A DNA stretch of 64,000 nt from Paenibacillus uliginis N3/975 (lineage in GTDB: Bacteria > Bacillota > Bacilli > Paenibacillales > Paenibacillaceae), in NCBI RefSeq assembly GCF_900177425.1, contig NZ_LT840184.1, positions 6,105,948 through 6,169,947 on the forward strand. Reading direction: 5' to 3'. A program made the translations under genes and the position numbers. Each line of letters opens with the position of its first letter. The stretch's first letter is position 1. Below the pieces are notes generated by a model. The model saw only the letters and a program-made list of their open reading frames with translations, made no database searches and was not told where the DNA came from. Below are positions 8,648 through 17,483 of this stretch, one piece after another.

Positions 8648-9469
8648 TTAACCAACTTCTACACCAAAATATTTCGGGATTATAGTTTCGTATTCATATT
8701 GATCAACCTTATGATGCACCCTTTTAACTTCGATATTGAAGTAATTTAAAATGTTTTCCTCGGTCATCAACTCAGATACTGAGCCTGTAATAACCGGTTG
8801 ATCTTTAGCGACCAAGAGCACCTTATCCCCAAAGTAAAATGCATGATTCGCGTAATGAGTATTGATTACACATGCTAACTCACGTTCTTTTACAAGCTTT
8901 TTAATCGTTTGTAATATGATTTTTTGCTTATTAATGTCTAGATGTGATTCAGGCTCATCCAATACTAAAATTTTAGGTTCGGATACCAATGTACGAGCAA
9001 TTAATGCAAGTTGCAGCTCTCCGCCACTAACCGCTGTACATGATTGTTCTGCTAGATGTTGAATACCTACCATGTCCAGTGCATCTAGTGCGGCTTGTCT
9101 ATCGGTTTCAGACGGTTGTGCATAAGCATGAATTAACGATACTCTTCCCATCGTTACCAAATCTAAAATAGAATACCCAAATGTCATTTTCGATGCCTGT
9201 GGTACATAACCAATTGTTTGCCATACTTCTTTTTTACTACAGATCGAGAGGGGCTTCCCATTTAATAAGGTCTCACCCTTCTCCCATTTTAGCAGACCCA
9301 TAATACACTTTAGCATGGTTGTCTTCCCTGCACCGTTGGGACCCAGAATGGACATGATTTCTCCAGACTGGAGTTCAAAGTTGATATCGTTACGGTATAA
9401 ATACGTTTGCTCTTTGTTATGTTTTGATTTTTTGTAAAAATAGTTGCCATCTTTTATTTGTAAAATCAA
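8648..9469 (-). CDS. Iron/siderophore ABC importer ATP-binding protein (FecE/FepC-like)
   Basis: A 273-aa ATPase. Walker A GPNGAGKTT, signature VSGGELQLA and Walker B ILVLDEP are present, with the spacing of FecCD-partner ATPases. The start is a TTG whose bases overlap the permease stop (TTGA), so the two are translationally coupled. It is the last gene of the binding protein-permease-ATPase operon that begins next to a perfect Fur box. It supplies ATP-driven import of an iron chelate; the ligand cannot be read from sequence. The gene and its neighbours are noticeably AT-rich relative to flanks. Confidence 0.92.
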   Translation of the reverse strand: MILQIKDGNYFYKKSKHNKEQTYLYRNDINFELQSGEIMSILGPNGAGKTTMLKCIMGLLKWEKGETLLNGKPLSICSKKEVWQTIGYVPQASKMTFGYSILDLVTMGRVSLIHAYAQPSETDRQAALDALDMVGIQHLAEQSCTAVSGGELQLALIARTLVSEPKILVLDEPESHLDINKQKIILQTIKKLVKERELACVINTHYANHAFYFGDKVLLVAKDQPVITGSVSELMTEENILNYFNIEVKRVHHKVDQYEYETIIPKYFGVEVG

Positions 9470-10470
9470 CTCCAGCCGCCTCCTGTTCTTCGTAATAAAT
9501 ATGCAAAGAAAGGTGCCCCGACAATTGCCGTTAAGATAGATAATGGGATTTCTGCCGCTGTTAAACTTCGAGCTAAGTTATCAATAAGTAACAAATATAT
9601 CGCACCAATGGAGATCGATGCAGGCAGTACATATTGATTATTACTACCTACAATCATTCGGGCAATGTGTGGAATAATTAAACCTACCCAGCCTATGATA
9701 CCGGCTATTGCTACAGCAGCGGACGTAATTAACGTTGCCCCTAAAATGATAAGCCATTTCATCTTCGTTACCGATACTCCGAGCGATGTTGCTTCTTCAT
9801 CAGAAAGCGATAAAATATTTAAACGCCAACGTAATACATATAGAATAATGATCCCCGTTAAGATCAGTGGACCACCAATCCATAAATCGGAATAACTTGC
9901 TGTTCCAAGGCTACCCATAAGCCAATAAGTAATGGATGGAAGCTTTTCTTCGGGATCGGCAAGAAATTTCACTAGTGAAATTAGAGCCTGGAACAAGGCG
10001 CTTGTCACGACCCCTGCTAACACCAGCATAAAAATAGGCATCTCTCGTTTGAAACCACTGATCAGGAATGCAAATCCTATAGCTAACATCCCCATGACCA
10101 ATGAGAAAATTTGCATGGTCACGCCATTACCAAAGAGCAGTATGCCAATAGAAGCACCGAACCCGGCTCCTGCAGAAACACCTAAAATGTCAGGACTAAC
10201 TAAAGGATTCGCAAACATCCCTTGGAAAGCAGCACCAGCAATGGATAGACCACCGCCGATGAGCATGGCAAGTAAAATACGTGGGAGCCGGACGTTCATG
10301 ACAACCGTTTCTTCCATATGGGTCCACGTCGTTTCCATAGGAATGATTTGTGATAGCAGTATTTTAATCTGTACGATAAAATCCACATGATAACGACCGA
10401 TTCCAATGGACATAAGTCCACAGATAAGTGGCAATGTCCAAAGTAATATTTTTATGAACCTTGATTTCAA
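9466..10470 (-). CDS. FecCD-family iron-chelate permease
   Basis: A 334-aa membrane protein with about nine or ten hydrophobic segments. FecCD hallmarks are visible: PRILLAMLIGGGLSIAGA, GMFANPLVSPDILGVSAGAG and GLIIPHIARMI. Only one permease gene is present, so a homodimeric channel is expected. The start is TTG with AAGGTGG upstream. It lies between the lipoprotein and ATPase genes and overlaps the ATPase by 4 bases. Confidence 0.93.
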   Translation of the reverse strand: MKSRFIKILLWTLPLICGLMSIGIGRYHVDFIVQIKILLSQIIPMETTWTHMEETVVMNVRLPRILLAMLIGGGLSIAGAAFQGMFANPLVSPDILGVSAGAGFGASIGILLFGNGVTMQIFSLVMGMLAIGFAFLISGFKREMPIFMLVLAGVVTSALFQALISLVKFLADPEEKLPSITYWLMGSLGTASYSDLWIGGPLILTGIIILYVLRWRLNILSLSDEEATSLGVSVTKMKWLIILGATLITSAAVAIAGIIGWVGLIIPHIARMIVGSNNQYVLPASISIGAIYLLLIDNLARSLTAAEIPLSILTAIVGAPFFAYLLRRTGGGWS

Positions 10471-10488
10471 TTGAAAGCCACCTTCAAG

Positions 10489-11601
10489 TTAGTATTTTGC
10501 GGCCTCTGATGGAGGATTTAAGATCTCATGAACTTGCTCGTCCGTTAATTCATAATTATAGAAACGTTTATAATAATCCTTAATTTCCTCACTCATGTCG
10601 TATGTAAATAGCTTCGGATAATTTTTCTGTGCCATCCATTTCAGCATCAGAGGAGCATCTCCACTTGGTGGATACCAACGATAGATGCCAAGTGGCATTT
10701 TGTACACTTTTTTATCTTGTACTGCTTTTATCTGACTCCAGTCTTGTCCTTCAAAAATATTGTTATATAAATCTTCTGGTTGCGTCTCCGTGAAATTAGT
10801 AATGTAAATAATGTCTGGATTCCATTCATAGATTTGTTCCATATTGACTGCTTTAATTCCATTAATCTCATCCGCAGCGACATCAATGCCCCCGGTTGAA
10901 TTTAGCCATCGGTTCCCATGCATATTAACTCCTGGTACCGAAATTTCCCCGTTACTATGATATTGCAGAAACATAACACGAGGTTTATCTTCTTCTTTTA
11001 CTCCTGCAAGAGTTTCGTTGATCATGGCTTGATTTGCTTCGCCTTCTTTAATAATTTCTGCTGGTCTTTCGGTTGTACCTGTAATGTCACCGGTTAAATT
11101 CAACCAACGATTTATAGTATCAAGCGGGTTCAACGAAGTCGTTGTTGTATCCAAAGCAACGGTCGTTATACCGGTCTCTTCAAGTTTCTTTACAGTCTTT
11201 TCTTGGTTAGCAATTTCAAAATATACTTGAGGATTTAGTGATAATAGTTCCTCGACGTTGACTTCGCCATTTTCAATAAAATTCGTTTTTGCATCTAGAA
11301 TGGATGGAGAAATATCTTTTAGAATCGAATGCGATGCTGCGTTATATGAATTCGGGTGCATCCCTGCAATTTCATCCGTTGAATTGGTCGCAATATACCA
11401 TGTAGAGAAGTATGGAAGTATCCCCCCCATAACTACACGATCCATTTTTGCGGGGATTTCTACCTTTCGGTTTAATTCGTCGACAATTAGCTTTGTTTCT
11501 TGAGTGGGTTCGAGTTCTTTACTCACAGACGTCTCTGCATTGCCGCATCCAGCTAATAAAAACATGAACGCAGTAACAGGTAAAATTAAGTTTCTCTTCA
11601 T
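10489..11601 (-). CDS. Iron-chelate-binding lipoprotein
   Basis: A 370-aa lipoprotein: a short signal peptide ends in the lipobox LLAGC, then a type III periplasmic-binding-protein fold (FecB/BtuF-like). The fold is recognised from VEIPAKMDRVVMGG near residue 50 and VNVEELLSLNPQVYFEI near 115. It captures the substrate of the adjacent FecCD-type importer. GAGGAG precedes the ATG, and a perfect Fur box lies 30 bases upstream. It is longer than typical siderophore-binding proteins (300-330 aa), so the ligand could be a haem, corrinoid or unusual chelate. Confidence 0.88.
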   Translation of the reverse strand: MKRNLILPVTAFMFLLAGCGNAETSVSKELEPTQETKLIVDELNRKVEIPAKMDRVVMGGILPYFSTWYIATNSTDEIAGMHPNSYNAASHSILKDISPSILDAKTNFIENGEVNVEELLSLNPQVYFEIANQEKTVKKLEETGITTVALDTTTTSLNPLDTINRWLNLTGDITGTTERPAEIIKEGEANQAMINETLAGVKEEDKPRVMFLQYHSNGEISVPGVNMHGNRWLNSTGGIDVAADEINGIKAVNMEQIYEWNPDIIYITNFTETQPEDLYNNIFEGQDWSQIKAVQDKKVYKMPLGIYRWYPPSGDAPLMLKWMAQKNYPKLFTYDMSEEIKDYYKRFYNYELTDEQVHEILNPPSEAAKY

Positions 11602-11631
11602 TTTTTCTCCTCGTTATGTTAGTGTTTTAAT

Positions 11632-11646
11632 TGATAATGATTATCA
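11632..11646. promoter_or_regulatory. Perfect 7-1-7 Fur box
   Basis: TGATAATGATTATCA matches the Bacillus Fur consensus TGATAATNATTATCA at every position. It lies 30 bases before the binding-protein gene on minus and about 140 bases before the divergent gene pair on plus, so iron repression of at least the importer is strongly suggested. Confidence 0.92.
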
Positions 11647-11783
11647 TACTCATTTGTATAATGTAACTTAACGAGTTTATTTGGTCAATCTTTAATTCTT
11701 AAATTAGAGATTAAGAGGCACTGTCATTCTTTGAATTGTGATTACGAAATTTTGCATTAATTATCGATAGGAGGCCTTTTTTC

Positions 11784-12425
11784 GTGGCTCAAAATAAAGA
11801 AATTTTATGGCTAGATCCAGGACATGCATTTGGTCTACAGAATCGTACAAATCGGTTCATGGTAGAAAACTTTGCCCAACATGATCAGTATGACTTTGCT
11901 AAGTTAAATCTGGAACGATTCAAATGTATTATCGTCCATGATTTTATTGATCAAGAATATATGTTCAAGCATAAGGGGAAGATTTCTTCATTTTTAGACG
12001 AGGGTAAAATTGTTATTTTCTCTGGACAATTGTTTAAAGAATGGCTGCCTGGCTGTTCAATTTTCACGCCAAAAACAATACATTCTCACACAGATTATGA
12101 GATTTCTATTGCTGCACCACACCCTATTTTTAAAGACGTTCAACTAGATGATATGACTTATAACAAAGGTGTTGCAGGTTTTTTCGCTCGTGGTACTCAT
12201 TCACCTGTTCCAGCCAAAGCCGAAGTATTACTTACACTTCCTGACGATATGCCGGTAACCTATATTGATCGACATTCAACCAAAGGAACCATTTTAGTTC
12301 ATGCAGGTCGAGACCTTTTTGCCTATCGTATGCAAAATAAATCGACAGATCGTATTAGTACACAACTTCTTCAATGGATTCATGATGAATACGAAGCAAT
12401 ACAAAATTCGGGAGGAAAACAATGA
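11784..12425 (+). CDS. Unknown protein A of an iron-linked paralogous pair (amidotransferase-like fold suspected)
   Basis: A 213-aa soluble protein that I do not recognise as a named family. FKCIIVHDFID, the helix KISSFLDEGKIVIFSG and KEWLPG suggest a Rossmann-like class I glutamine-amidotransferase/ThuA fold, but no nucleophilic Cys elbow is evident. Its layout matches the next gene: a glycine then IVIF, a Glu-Trp-x-Pro turn, YIDRHSTKGT, and a C-terminal amphipathic helix. GTG start with AGGAGG upstream. It overlaps its partner by 4 bases (ATGA) and is divergent from the Fur-boxed importer, so a role in iron-chelate handling is an inference from context only. Confidence 0.7.
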   Translation: MAQNKEILWLDPGHAFGLQNRTNRFMVENFAQHDQYDFAKLNLERFKCIIVHDFIDQEYMFKHKGKISSFLDEGKIVIFSGQLFKEWLPGCSIFTPKTIHSHTDYEISIAAPHPIFKDVQLDDMTYNKGVAGFFARGTHSPVPAKAEVLLTLPDDMPVTYIDRHSTKGTILVHAGRDLFAYRMQNKSTDRISTQLLQWIHDEYEAIQNSGGKQ

Positions 12426-13027
12426 GAAAAATTGCTGTAATTTATAGTGGAAATGCGCCGCATCATCGTACTTTCAACGAACCTAAGTATCGACAATATA
12501 TTCAAGAACTCATTTACTTTCCTGAATTTTTAAATACCTCTTTAGAAAGTTATGATGTATTGATTGTCCCGTCTCAATTGAACGAAAAATTACTTCTTGA
12601 ATCTAAGGAGAAAATGAATGATTTTGCACAGCGGGGAGGCATTGTGGTTGCATTCGGTCCGCAACCTTGGGAGTGGATACCGAACCAAAAGTGGGAAGAT
12701 CGAGAAACGAATTTCTGGTGGTGGTTAGAAAAAGGAGCAAATAGCGGTCTTGTCTTGACTTCATCTGAATATGACCTCTTTAACTACATTACTTTATCGG
12801 ATGCAACTTGGCATCAGCATGGCGTTTTTTGGCCAATAAAAGGTACACAAAAGCTCATCACAACAGAAGATGGCGGTGCAGTTCTGTATGTAGATAAGAT
12901 AAGCACACGTGGAACTTGGATTGTTACAACACTAGATCCTGACTATCATTTTGGCTCTTACTTTATGCCTGCAACGGAGCGTTTCCTTGATGGTTTTCTT
13001 CCTTGGCTAGCAAACGGGGAAATATAA
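12422..13027 (+). CDS. Unknown protein B of the iron-linked paralogous pair
   Basis: A 201-aa soluble protein, distantly similar to the preceding gene product. Aligned features are SYDVLIVPSQ, the FAQRGGIVVAFG turn, PWEWIP, LYVDKISTRGT and a closing helix ending FLPWL. The N-terminus MRKIAVIYSGNAPHH looks like a first Rossmann strand with a basic/His loop. The segment NFWWWLEKG is unusually Trp-rich. The ATG overlaps the previous stop (ATGA), so co-translation and possibly a heterodimer are likely. No signal peptide or membrane segment is seen, so it should act in the cytoplasm. Confidence 0.7.
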   Translation: MRKIAVIYSGNAPHHRTFNEPKYRQYIQELIYFPEFLNTSLESYDVLIVPSQLNEKLLLESKEKMNDFAQRGGIVVAFGPQPWEWIPNQKWEDRETNFWWWLEKGANSGLVLTSSEYDLFNYITLSDATWHQHGVFWPIKGTQKLITTEDGGAVLYVDKISTRGTWIVTTLDPDYHFGSYFMPATERFLDGFLPWLANGEI

Positions 13028-13479
13028 ACAGAAATAGGTCATTTAAACTTGAATTTATTATATTTTTCCCATGTCCAATACTCAGATCCTTGGCATACGA
13101 TCAATCGAGGAAACTTACCGCTATGATCATCACATGCCCTTAAAATCCTTTCGAGAGGATGTTCCATATTTTCGCTCCTACTCTAATAATCCCTATCACC
13201 TATCAACGTGATCTAACCTACAAAAGGCGTGTAGTTCCCCTTGCCCACCCTCACCCTCAACCTTAAATCAGCACGTGGTAGTTACATTAAAAAAATACAC
13301 TGTACATGATGGCTCGCATCTGTAACAATTCTGGGCTAATTTATAACATTTCAGATATGGCCCTGCATCTGGATCTTTCCAACCTCACCCGTTGGAGGGG
13401 TTTGTGCTCACCTTTAAGGAACAAGAGTTACCTGCTCTACACGCTCATGCTTATTTGGTTATATCGTTAAGATTGGTAG
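13028..13479. other. 452-base region with one possible small gene
   Basis: Apart from the short minus-strand reading frame at 13039-13167, I see no convincing gene, RNA or terminator. Plus-strand frames are broken by stops. A CCCGTTGGAGGGG-like short hairpin lies near 13390. Confidence 0.5.
13039..13167 (-). CDS. Possible 42-aa small protein
   Basis: ATG at 13167 is preceded at good spacing by GTAGGAGCG. The 42 residues start MEHPLERILRACDDHSGKF and include two Cys and a Trp-rich end (EYWTWEKY). Composition looks protein-like rather than random. Nothing is recognised, and there are no neighbours on this strand within 300 bases. It could also be a gene remnant. Confidence 0.35.
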   Translation of the reverse strand: MEHPLERILRACDDHSGKFPRLIVCQGSEYWTWEKYNKFKFK

Positions 13480-13953
13480 TTACTTCGGTGCATCCTCAAT
13501 TAGATCAATGGTCCAGTTCTTCTCTTGTATGCGGAAATCAAGCTCACGGTAGTTCTTAGCCAGCTCATCCATTTGTTTTTGAAGGGTTGGCACCTCAATG
13601 ACCGTAAGGAACTTCACCTCTGACCGCGAATAACGTTCTTGACGGATGGACGCCGTTTCCAGCAGTTCGTCCAAAATTTTTCGTTTTTGCATCATGCTGT
13701 CCCGCTCTACGAGAACATCCGCAAGGCTCTTCCCGTCAGCGAACACGGTATGTGAATTGGTCTTGTTGATCTTCTTAATCCAACTAGCCAATTCTTCCAT
13801 CGTGCGGTCGAGTTCAACAAAAAGCTCGGTGGGATTCTCAACTGGCTGTTCTCCCTCCTGCACCTTTACCACTCTATCCAGCCGCTGCTTCAACTGCGCG
13901 ATCCTGCGCTGACAGTCAGCGCGCAATACCAACGCTTCTGCAAGTTTCATCAT
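13480..13953 (-). CDS. DIP1984-family protein
   Basis: A 157-aa, largely helical, charged protein matching the DIP1984/septicolysin-like family by its N-terminus (KLAEALVLRADCQRRIAQLK), the central NKTNS motif and the C-terminal ELDFRIQEKNW. The family is predicted to form a coiled coil; its function is not established. AAAGGAGGG precedes the ATG. Its start overlaps the 3' end of the methyltransferase gene by 38 bases, so the two are co-transcribed. Confidence 0.85.
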   Translation of the reverse strand: MMKLAEALVLRADCQRRIAQLKQRLDRVVKVQEGEQPVENPTELFVELDRTMEELASWIKKINKTNSHTVFADGKSLADVLVERDSMMQKRKILDELLETASIRQERYSRSEVKFLTVIEVPTLQKQMDELAKNYRELDFRIQEKNWTIDLIEDAPK

Positions 13954-14698
13954 GACCCTCCTTTTTATAGCCTTTCATCATAAAGAACAACGGAATTCTT
14001 AGTCTCCGTTCATACGTTTCCCGATTACTAAAATGCCGCTCATCCGGCCGTGACTCCCTAACCTGCTCTATCAGAAACCCCGCTCTCTGCAGCGCGGAAA
14101 AATAGTCCTCTACCGTTCGATGAAACTTCTTCACCGTTCGGCCCAGCCACTCCTGTTCGCGTCCACCCGCGACAAAGTAATTGTCGACCGTCCAATCCTG
14201 CTTCTGTCCTGCCGTTTTCGGCAGTCCATAGGACGATGTCATGACTGGATGCTCTACGGAGAACACAAAGCTCCCGCCGGCCTTCAGTGAAGTATATACA
14301 TGGCTGAACAGCGCATCGATGTCTTCAATATAGTGAATGACGAGCCGCGAGACGATCAGATCATATGCAGCCTCCGGTGCCTTCCAATCCTCCAAAGCCA
14401 GATGGATCACGCATCCGTTCGACATAGGGTCGAGTGTCTTCCGTGCATGCTCCACCATGTTAATAGAGCCTTCTAGCCCGGTATATTGTGACGCACCCAA
14501 CTCAAGCAACTCACTACCATAGGTAGCGGTACCACAGCCCAGGTCCAGAATCGACTTCCGCCGCACATCGCCCATCATTTCATAAATAATCGGCTTTTCC
14601 AGCGTATCATTGGCATTCTCGCTCCAGCTTCTTCGCTGCAAGTAACTTTGCAAAAAAGCTTCCTGATCATAATGGTCTGATCCCCGGTACGCCGTCAT
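13916..14698 (-). CDS. Class I SAM-dependent methyltransferase
   Basis: A 260-aa methyltransferase of the Methyltransf_11/UbiE type. Motif I LDLGCGTATYG (about 51-61) binds SAM, followed by the acidic GLEGS. The pattern continues with YDLIVSRLVIHYIED and GGSFVFSVEHPV, as in small-molecule methyltransferases. Its last 38 bases overlap the DIP1984 gene, so the C-terminal 12 residues may be an extension created by the overlap. The methyl acceptor is unknown. Confidence 0.88.
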   Translation of the reverse strand: MTAYRGSDHYDQEAFLQSYLQRRSWSENANDTLEKPIIYEMMGDVRRKSILDLGCGTATYGSELLELGASQYTGLEGSINMVEHARKTLDPMSNGCVIHLALEDWKAPEAAYDLIVSRLVIHYIEDIDALFSHVYTSLKAGGSFVFSVEHPVMTSSYGLPKTAGQKQDWTVDNYFVAGGREQEWLGRTVKKFHRTVEDYFSALQRAGFLIEQVRESRPDERHFSNRETYERRLRIPLFFMMKGYKKEGHDETCRSVGIAR

Positions 14699-14736
14699 CT
14701 CATTCTCCTTGTCCGCGTGGCTTCCACATGACTAAC

Positions 14737-15492
14737 TCATACAAAAGTAACCTTAAGCTCTGTCCAACCGCTCTCCTGATAAGCTTCATGGACTCCGACT
14801 TCTTTAATCCGCTTTTTCGGAACATGCTTGGTCCGTAACACAGCCGTCCATTCTTGCGCGAAAAGTTGAGGAGTTAAGCGAACTTCATGATCGCTGATCC
14901 ACACGGCTGAAAACTTTTGACCGTCTACCAAGCTGCTGAAACCCTTTCTGAACCAGGGGTGCTCCTCCTCTTTAGAGACTCCTTCCGGGTTCATGCAGAC
15001 GTATAAGGATATATCATCACATAGCTGCAACAGCTGAAAATGCCTTGCGATGATCTGCTCATCCGGATAGTTCAGCTTCTCTTTCAATCGATCCTGCCGC
15101 GCCAGTTCACGCTGATAGAATGCAAGCTCTGCTTCCTGTCTGGAATCCTGATCCGATTGAAAAAATGACGCATAATGCATGCTGCAGAGCATTGCCGCGT
15201 AACGGCTCATCTCCTCGGTTTCGTCCACCCCTATTTGGTACAAGACCAACTTAGGCAACACAGGGTAATCTATGAATGAAAACGGCACGTTACTACGGTC
15301 ATTCCATATTGGCATGGCATCCAACCGGATCCAGCTCCGATCATGCTCCTGGATAGCCAGCAGACAATCATCCTTGTACTTTCCGTCCAGAAACCATTCC
15401 TCCCGGAATCCCCGAGCCACTTCTTCCGAAAAATGTGCATGGTCATCCTGCGTTGTCATCACAAAAGCCTCTTCAGATTCCCGAATAATCAT
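14737..15492 (-). CDS. DUF3891-family protein
   Basis: A 251-aa soluble protein of the DUF3891 type. Family features include an early HAHFSEEV segment, AIQEHDRSWIRLD, and the LCSMHYASFF and LLQLCDDISLYVCMN helices. The conserved His and Asp residues in these helices recall HD-type metal sites, but activity has not been assigned. It is probably co-transcribed with the small DUF4177 gene 24 bases upstream. Confidence 0.85.
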   Translation of the reverse strand: MIIRESEEAFVMTTQDDHAHFSEEVARGFREEWFLDGKYKDDCLLAIQEHDRSWIRLDAMPIWNDRSNVPFSFIDYPVLPKLVLYQIGVDETEEMSRYAAMLCSMHYASFFQSDQDSRQEAELAFYQRELARQDRLKEKLNYPDEQIIARHFQLLQLCDDISLYVCMNPEGVSKEEEHPWFRKGFSSLVDGQKFSAVWISDHEVRLTPQLFAQEWTAVLRTKHVPKKRIKEVGVHEAYQESGWTELKVTFV

Positions 15493-15516
15493 GGGATTCC
15501 CTCCTTAGCTTTTACT

Positions 15517-15726
15517 TCAGCCCCCAACATAGGCTTGTCGCTTAAACACCATAACAACGTCCCTCGACTGTCCCTGTGTTTGGCTCGTATCAAAACACGA
15601 TACCAGCTCCCAACCTTCATACCCGTGCTTGTTCAGCAGTTCGTCCAGTTCTTCCTCATTCACTTTACCGCCCAAAAAACCGCCGGTCTGATATTTCACC
15701 GTTCTATATTCCCACTGGACCATCAT
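15517..15726 (-). CDS. DUF4177-family small protein
   Basis: A 69-aa protein whose pattern WEYRTVKY...LDELLNKHGYEGWELVSC...VVMVFKR is the DUF4177 signature, a small alpha/beta domain without known activity. AAGGAGGA precedes the ATG. It is adjacent to the DUF3891 gene on the same strand. Confidence 0.88.
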   Translation of the reverse strand: MMVQWEYRTVKYQTGGFLGGKVNEEELDELLNKHGYEGWELVSCFDTSQTQGQSRDVVMVFKRQAYVGG

Positions 15727-15767
15727 GCGTGTCCTCCTTATTTAAAAACCGCTAAACTTGTTAGTAC

Positions 15768-16307
15768 TTAAAAGGCAACGTATTCTTTTACCATCAGCTC
15801 GATCTTTTCTTTGTTCATCTTTCCCAGATGATCCTTCCACTCGATCTCCAGGTAAGATAGCTCAATATCTTCACGGGTCGACAGCTGCTCAGGTATGGAT
15901 GCATCTCCGGAAATAGAGCCAACGTCCGTAACCTTCTGGATAGCCGAGCCACCTTCAGCAGTATGAGCGCTTGCAAGGACACCGATACTGTGTCCATCTT
16001 GCTGTTCGTAAAATGTATAAGCAACGTAAGAAATATCTTCAACATCCTCTTCATTACCGAGATACGTCAGCTGCCCGGAGCCTCTCCATATCGACGCGTT
16101 GGATGACTTAATGATTTTATAGTTTTCTATTTTCCATGCTGCATCACCGGAATCCTCCCCCTCCAGCACATACATCTCCGTCGGACCCGCGCTTGCACTG
16201 GAAACCTTATTATTCTGGGAGTAGAGCAGGTACAGCGTGAGGATGTTAGCTACAAGAAGTCCAGCTATAAGCCAAACAACCCATTTTATCCATCGTGTAT
16301 TCTGCAT
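15768..16307 (-). CDS. Membrane-anchored extracellular protein, unknown family
   Basis: A 179-aa protein with one N-terminal membrane segment (about residues 8-28) followed by a hydrophilic, acidic domain predicted outside the cell. No Cys follows the helix, so it is anchored by the helix rather than by lipid. I do not recognise the domain; the stretch WKIENYKIIKS...SGQLTYLGNEEDV suggests beta strands. It is a single gene between DUF4177 and Nudix genes. Confidence 0.75.
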   Translation of the reverse strand: MQNTRWIKWVVWLIAGLLVANILTLYLLYSQNNKVSSASAGPTEMYVLEGEDSGDAAWKIENYKIIKSSNASIWRGSGQLTYLGNEEDVEDISYVAYTFYEQQDGHSIGVLASAHTAEGGSAIQKVTDVGSISGDASIPEQLSTREDIELSYLEIEWKDHLGKMNKEKIELMVKEYVAF

Positions 16308-16354
16308 ATGTCAGAGTCCTTTCTTGTTCCGTTATAGCGTTTAATGGCAATCAC

Positions 16355-16810
16355 CTAATTGGAATCTCCGATATATCGTGGTGTTGAGATCCCCTCCATG
16401 AGCGGCTTCACCAGCGCATCCGGATAGACCCGAATTTCGTTCATGCGGGCAAGCTCGATCCATTCCACACCGATCTGGGCATCATCCGGGTTATGGCCGT
16501 TAAACACCTCATCCTTGGTCTCCATTTCACATTCAAAATAAAACTCCACCTGATGAATATCCGCATCCCATTCCGCAAACTGATGGTTCTTGCCTATGTA
16601 TTCCCGGATAAACAGAATATCCTTCACCTTTACGCTGCATCCGATTTCTTCAATACATTCTCTGACGACCGCGTCCTTCAGCTCCTCATATTTCTCTTGC
16701 CCGCCACCGGGAAACAAATAGAAAATACCGTCCTGATCCACGTTCTTTGTCAAAAGAACTCGTTCGTTCTGTATGATGACCGCCTTGGCCGAATTTCGGA
16801 TTGGTTTCAT
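16355..16810 (-). CDS. Nudix hydrolase
   Basis: A 151-aa Nudix-fold protein. The Nudix box is complete: GGGQEKYEELKDAVVRECIEEIG (about 50-72) has the Gly, Glu and REUXEE residues that bind Mg2+. It should hydrolyse a nucleoside diphosphate linked to another group. The N-terminal AKAVIIQNERVLLTKN is standard for the family. Substrate unknown; no operon partner is obvious. Confidence 0.9.
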   Translation of the reverse strand: MKPIRNSAKAVIIQNERVLLTKNVDQDGIFYLFPGGGQEKYEELKDAVVRECIEEIGCSVKVKDILFIREYIGKNHQFAEWDADIHQVEFYFECEMETKDEVFNGHNPDDAQIGVEWIELARMNEIRVYPDALVKPLMEGISTPRYIGDSN

Positions 16811-16971
16811 AACAGTTTACTCCTCTATTTATGTATATTCGCAATGAATTTGCTCTGCTAATTCCACCTTAACTTAGAAATGAAGTAACGGCAACTTGGG
16901 TCCTATTACTGCGGCTAAATATTCTTGCCATCGAAAAACCGGCAAACAGCGGTCCACCTCAAGTGAAGTCC

Positions 16972-17478
16972 CTATATCCTCCTATTGTTCAACACCACAG
17001 CTGTAATAATCATAAACAAAACAGCAAGAGCTGATAAAAGTACTGTCAACACAATTACGCTGTTATCTTTAATCCCGTTATCTGCTGCCATCTCGCTGTG
17101 CTGTTTAGGCTGAATCGTATCGTCACTGCCGCCATATTCACGATCAAAGAGGGCTTTAACGAAGACCAATTCATTAGTTTTTACAGCGATGGCTTCTTCA
17201 GGAGGAATCCCTTGAATGGAGTAGTACTTCGTTCCTTTCGGAAAAACATTGGAGAAGTTACCGCCACTGTAGGCTGTTTCGTCACTGGAATAATTGGTTA
17301 CTTTACCGACGACTTTTCCAAGCAGCACCTCAGCTACAACCTCTTCTGTGATGACAAACACTTTTCCATCGTTGACGACAAAGGCATATGCCCATTTCGC
17401 AGACACAGCTGATATGCACAGAAAGAACATTATCAATGCCAAAAGTGGTATTTTTACAAAACGGAGGATTGGAATCAT
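16972..17478 (-). CDS. Membrane protein with extracellular domain, unknown
   Basis: A 168-aa protein with an N-terminal signal-like segment (about 7-28, ending VSAKWA) and a C-terminal transmembrane helix (about 140-162). The roughly 110 residues between are predicted extracellular and include FVVNDGKVFVITEEVV and KGTKYYSIQGI. It is the last gene of a three-gene minus-strand cluster with small membrane proteins; the upstream gene ends 5 bases before it. No named family recognised. Confidence 0.75.
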   Translation of the reverse strand: MIPILRFVKIPLLALIMFFLCISAVSAKWAYAFVVNDGKVFVITEEVVAEVLLGKVVGKVTNYSSDETAYSGGNFSNVFPKGTKYYSIQGIPPEEAIAVKTNELVFVKALFDREYGGSDDTIQPKQHSEMAADNGIKDNSVIVLTVLLSALAVLFMIITAVVLNNRRI

Positions 17479-17483
17479 TTCAT

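Noticed and set aside
13169..13479. Remnant of a transposase or other gene
   Set aside because: Short open stretches exist, but none gives a recognisable protein and stops occur in all plus frames.
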